This document shows, piece after piece, positions 20,729-21,197 of a stretch of 21,197 nucleotides of DNA; position 1 is the first letter of the stretch, and every line of letters begins with the position of its first letter. Both the position numbers and the translations under genes were made by a program. Below the pieces are notes generated by a model. The model did no database searches, was not told the DNA's origin, and worked only from the letters and a program-made list of their open reading frames with translations. This stretch comes from a virus. Location of the stretch: positions 1-21,197 of the IMG/VR virus record IMGVR_UViG_3300025466_000210. One strand, given 5' to 3'.

Positions 20729-20923
20729 ATGGCTACAAACAAATACGCAGAATTCACTGCAATCATCGAAGCAATGGAATCAGACTTCGAAAAATTCTAT
20801 GACAAAGAAGTAGGTGCCGCTGGTACTCGTGTTCGTAAACATTGTCAAGATTTGGCTAAATTGTGTAAAGAAACACGCAACGACGTTACAGCAGTTAAAA
20901 ATGCTCGTAAAGAAGCCAAATAA
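20729..20923 (+). CDS. Histone H1 (Hc1)-like DNA-binding protein (64 aa)
   Basis: Pattern MATNKYAEFTAIIEAMESDF, EKFYDKEVGAAGTRVRKHCQ, then DLAKLCKETRNDVTAVKNAR matches the bacterial Hc1-like family (for example FEKFY...AAGTRVRK). All helix, with basic residues on the second half (RVRKHCQ, KNARKEAK), fitting compaction or coating of DNA. The AAAGGAG ribosome binding site is strong. It is a late-type lone gene with possible early promoter. In a phage it could condense the phage genome, displace host proteins from DNA or bind nucleoid DNA. The lysine/alanine tail of full histones is short here. Confidence 0.85.
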   Translation: MATNKYAEFTAIIEAMESDFEKFYDKEVGAAGTRVRKHCQDLAKLCKETRNDVTAVKNARKEAK

Positions 20924-20928
20924 GTCAA

Positions 20929-20935
20929 CTAAATA
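20929..20935 (+). promoter_or_regulatory. Late promoter element CTAAATA
   Basis: 43 nt before the ATG at 20978; AAGGAG lies between. Confidence 0.5.
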
Positions 20936-20977
20936 TTAGTCTAAGGCGTTATATTAGTATACGCTAAGGAGTATATT

Positions 20978-21197
20978 ATGAAAAAGATAGTTTTTGCTTT
21001 ATCATTGTTAGCATTAGTTGGATCGGCAACAGCTCAAGCACACGAAGGATTTAGATATCGTGGCGGTTGTTGCTATCACGGTGGCGGATATGGTATGGGT
21101 TGGGTCGCTCCAGCTGTAATTGGTGGAGTGATTGGTTATGAAATCGCCCAACCTCGTACAGTAGTTGTTGAACAACCTCCAATTGTTTATACACAAC
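20978..21197 (+). CDS. Exported Gly/His-rich protein, 3' end cut by window edge
   Basis: Starts with a clear Sec signal peptide (MKKIVFALSLLALVGSATAQ, likely cleaved after AQA), then HEGFRYRGGCCYHGGGYGMG, with two Cys and two His, and a Gly-Ala rich membrane-like segment GWVAPAVIGGVIGYEIAQ before a Pro/Val-rich tail (VVVEQPPIVYTQ) that runs off the window. This architecture is common in bacterial exported proteins of unknown function and unusual for a phage. AAGGAG upstream supports the start, with a late-type promoter in front. It may act on the host envelope or periplasm, or bind a metal. C-terminus missing. Confidence 0.75.
   Translation, partial: MKKIVFALSLLALVGSATAQAHEGFRYRGGCCYHGGGYGMGWVAPAVIGGVIGYEIAQPRTVVVEQPPIVYTQ

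Noticed and set aside
1-21197. CRISPR arrays, tRNA genes, rRNA, insertion sequences
   Set aside because: I saw no regularly spaced repeats beyond the 19-bp triplet, no cloverleaf-type sequence and no transposase or terminal inverted repeats; a formal scan was not possible.

Overview
The window looks like part of the genome of a large T4-like myophage (a lytic, tailed, contractile virus), probably from an aquatic environment. Evidence: class Ia ribonucleotide reductase genes nrdA and nrdB with a glutaredoxin gene beside them, a PAAR-type tail-spike tip protein, an MGME1/RecB-like PD-(D/E)XK nuclease, a large beta-rich tail fibre, densely packed genes with ATGA/TAATG overlaps, and many copies of the T4 late promoter -10 element (TATAAATA and variants such as CTAAATA). 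I recognise several small proteins as resembling conserved hypotheticals of marine T4-like phages, but I could not run a search. The host cannot be fixed from the sequence; no photosynthesis genes are present.

Layout. 1-852 (minus strand): a cupin protein running off the left edge, then four tiny ORFs chained by ATGA overlaps. 853-1004: a divergent promoter region. 1005-1256: a small conserved protein. 1300-5165: five related virion-type proteins. The first four each have their own late promoter, and the first three their own terminator; two leaders carry a matching 5' hairpin. 5192-6957: a 73-aa protein coupled to a subtilisin-like (S8) protease with an intact triad. 6975-7987: a di-iron PF10118-type protein whose stop overlaps the start of an acyl carrier protein, a possible lipid/acyl-modifying pair. 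7991-8887: a conserved hypothetical and a coiled-coil protein with a C-terminal membrane segment, the latter preceded by three 19-bp repeats. 8904-12216: six tightly spaced genes, several sharing a short N-terminal motif; one is a nucleotidyltransferase-fold protein, and the last has no normal start codon and lies one frame back behind an A9 slippery run. 12252-12971: the nuclease, apparently read from a sigma70 promoter as a leaderless mRNA. 12997-16013: a small virion-type protein and a tail fibre. 16205-20063: nrdA, a 53-aa ORF, nrdB and glutaredoxin, a complete dNTP-synthesis block. 20065-20660: an Sm-like small protein coupled to the PAAR protein. 20729-21197: a histone H1 (Hc1)-like protein and a truncated exported Gly/His-rich protein.

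How it fits together: nrdA, nrdB and glutaredoxin supply deoxynucleotides and have sigma70-like (early) promoter signals. The structural proteins carry T4-type late promoters. The cupin, the di-iron protein/acyl carrier protein pair, the histone-like protein and the exported protein look like cargo acquired from bacteria. The least explained parts are the paralog array with its private transcription units, the acyl carrier/di-iron pair, the frame junction at 11875-11890, and the 19-bp repeats.
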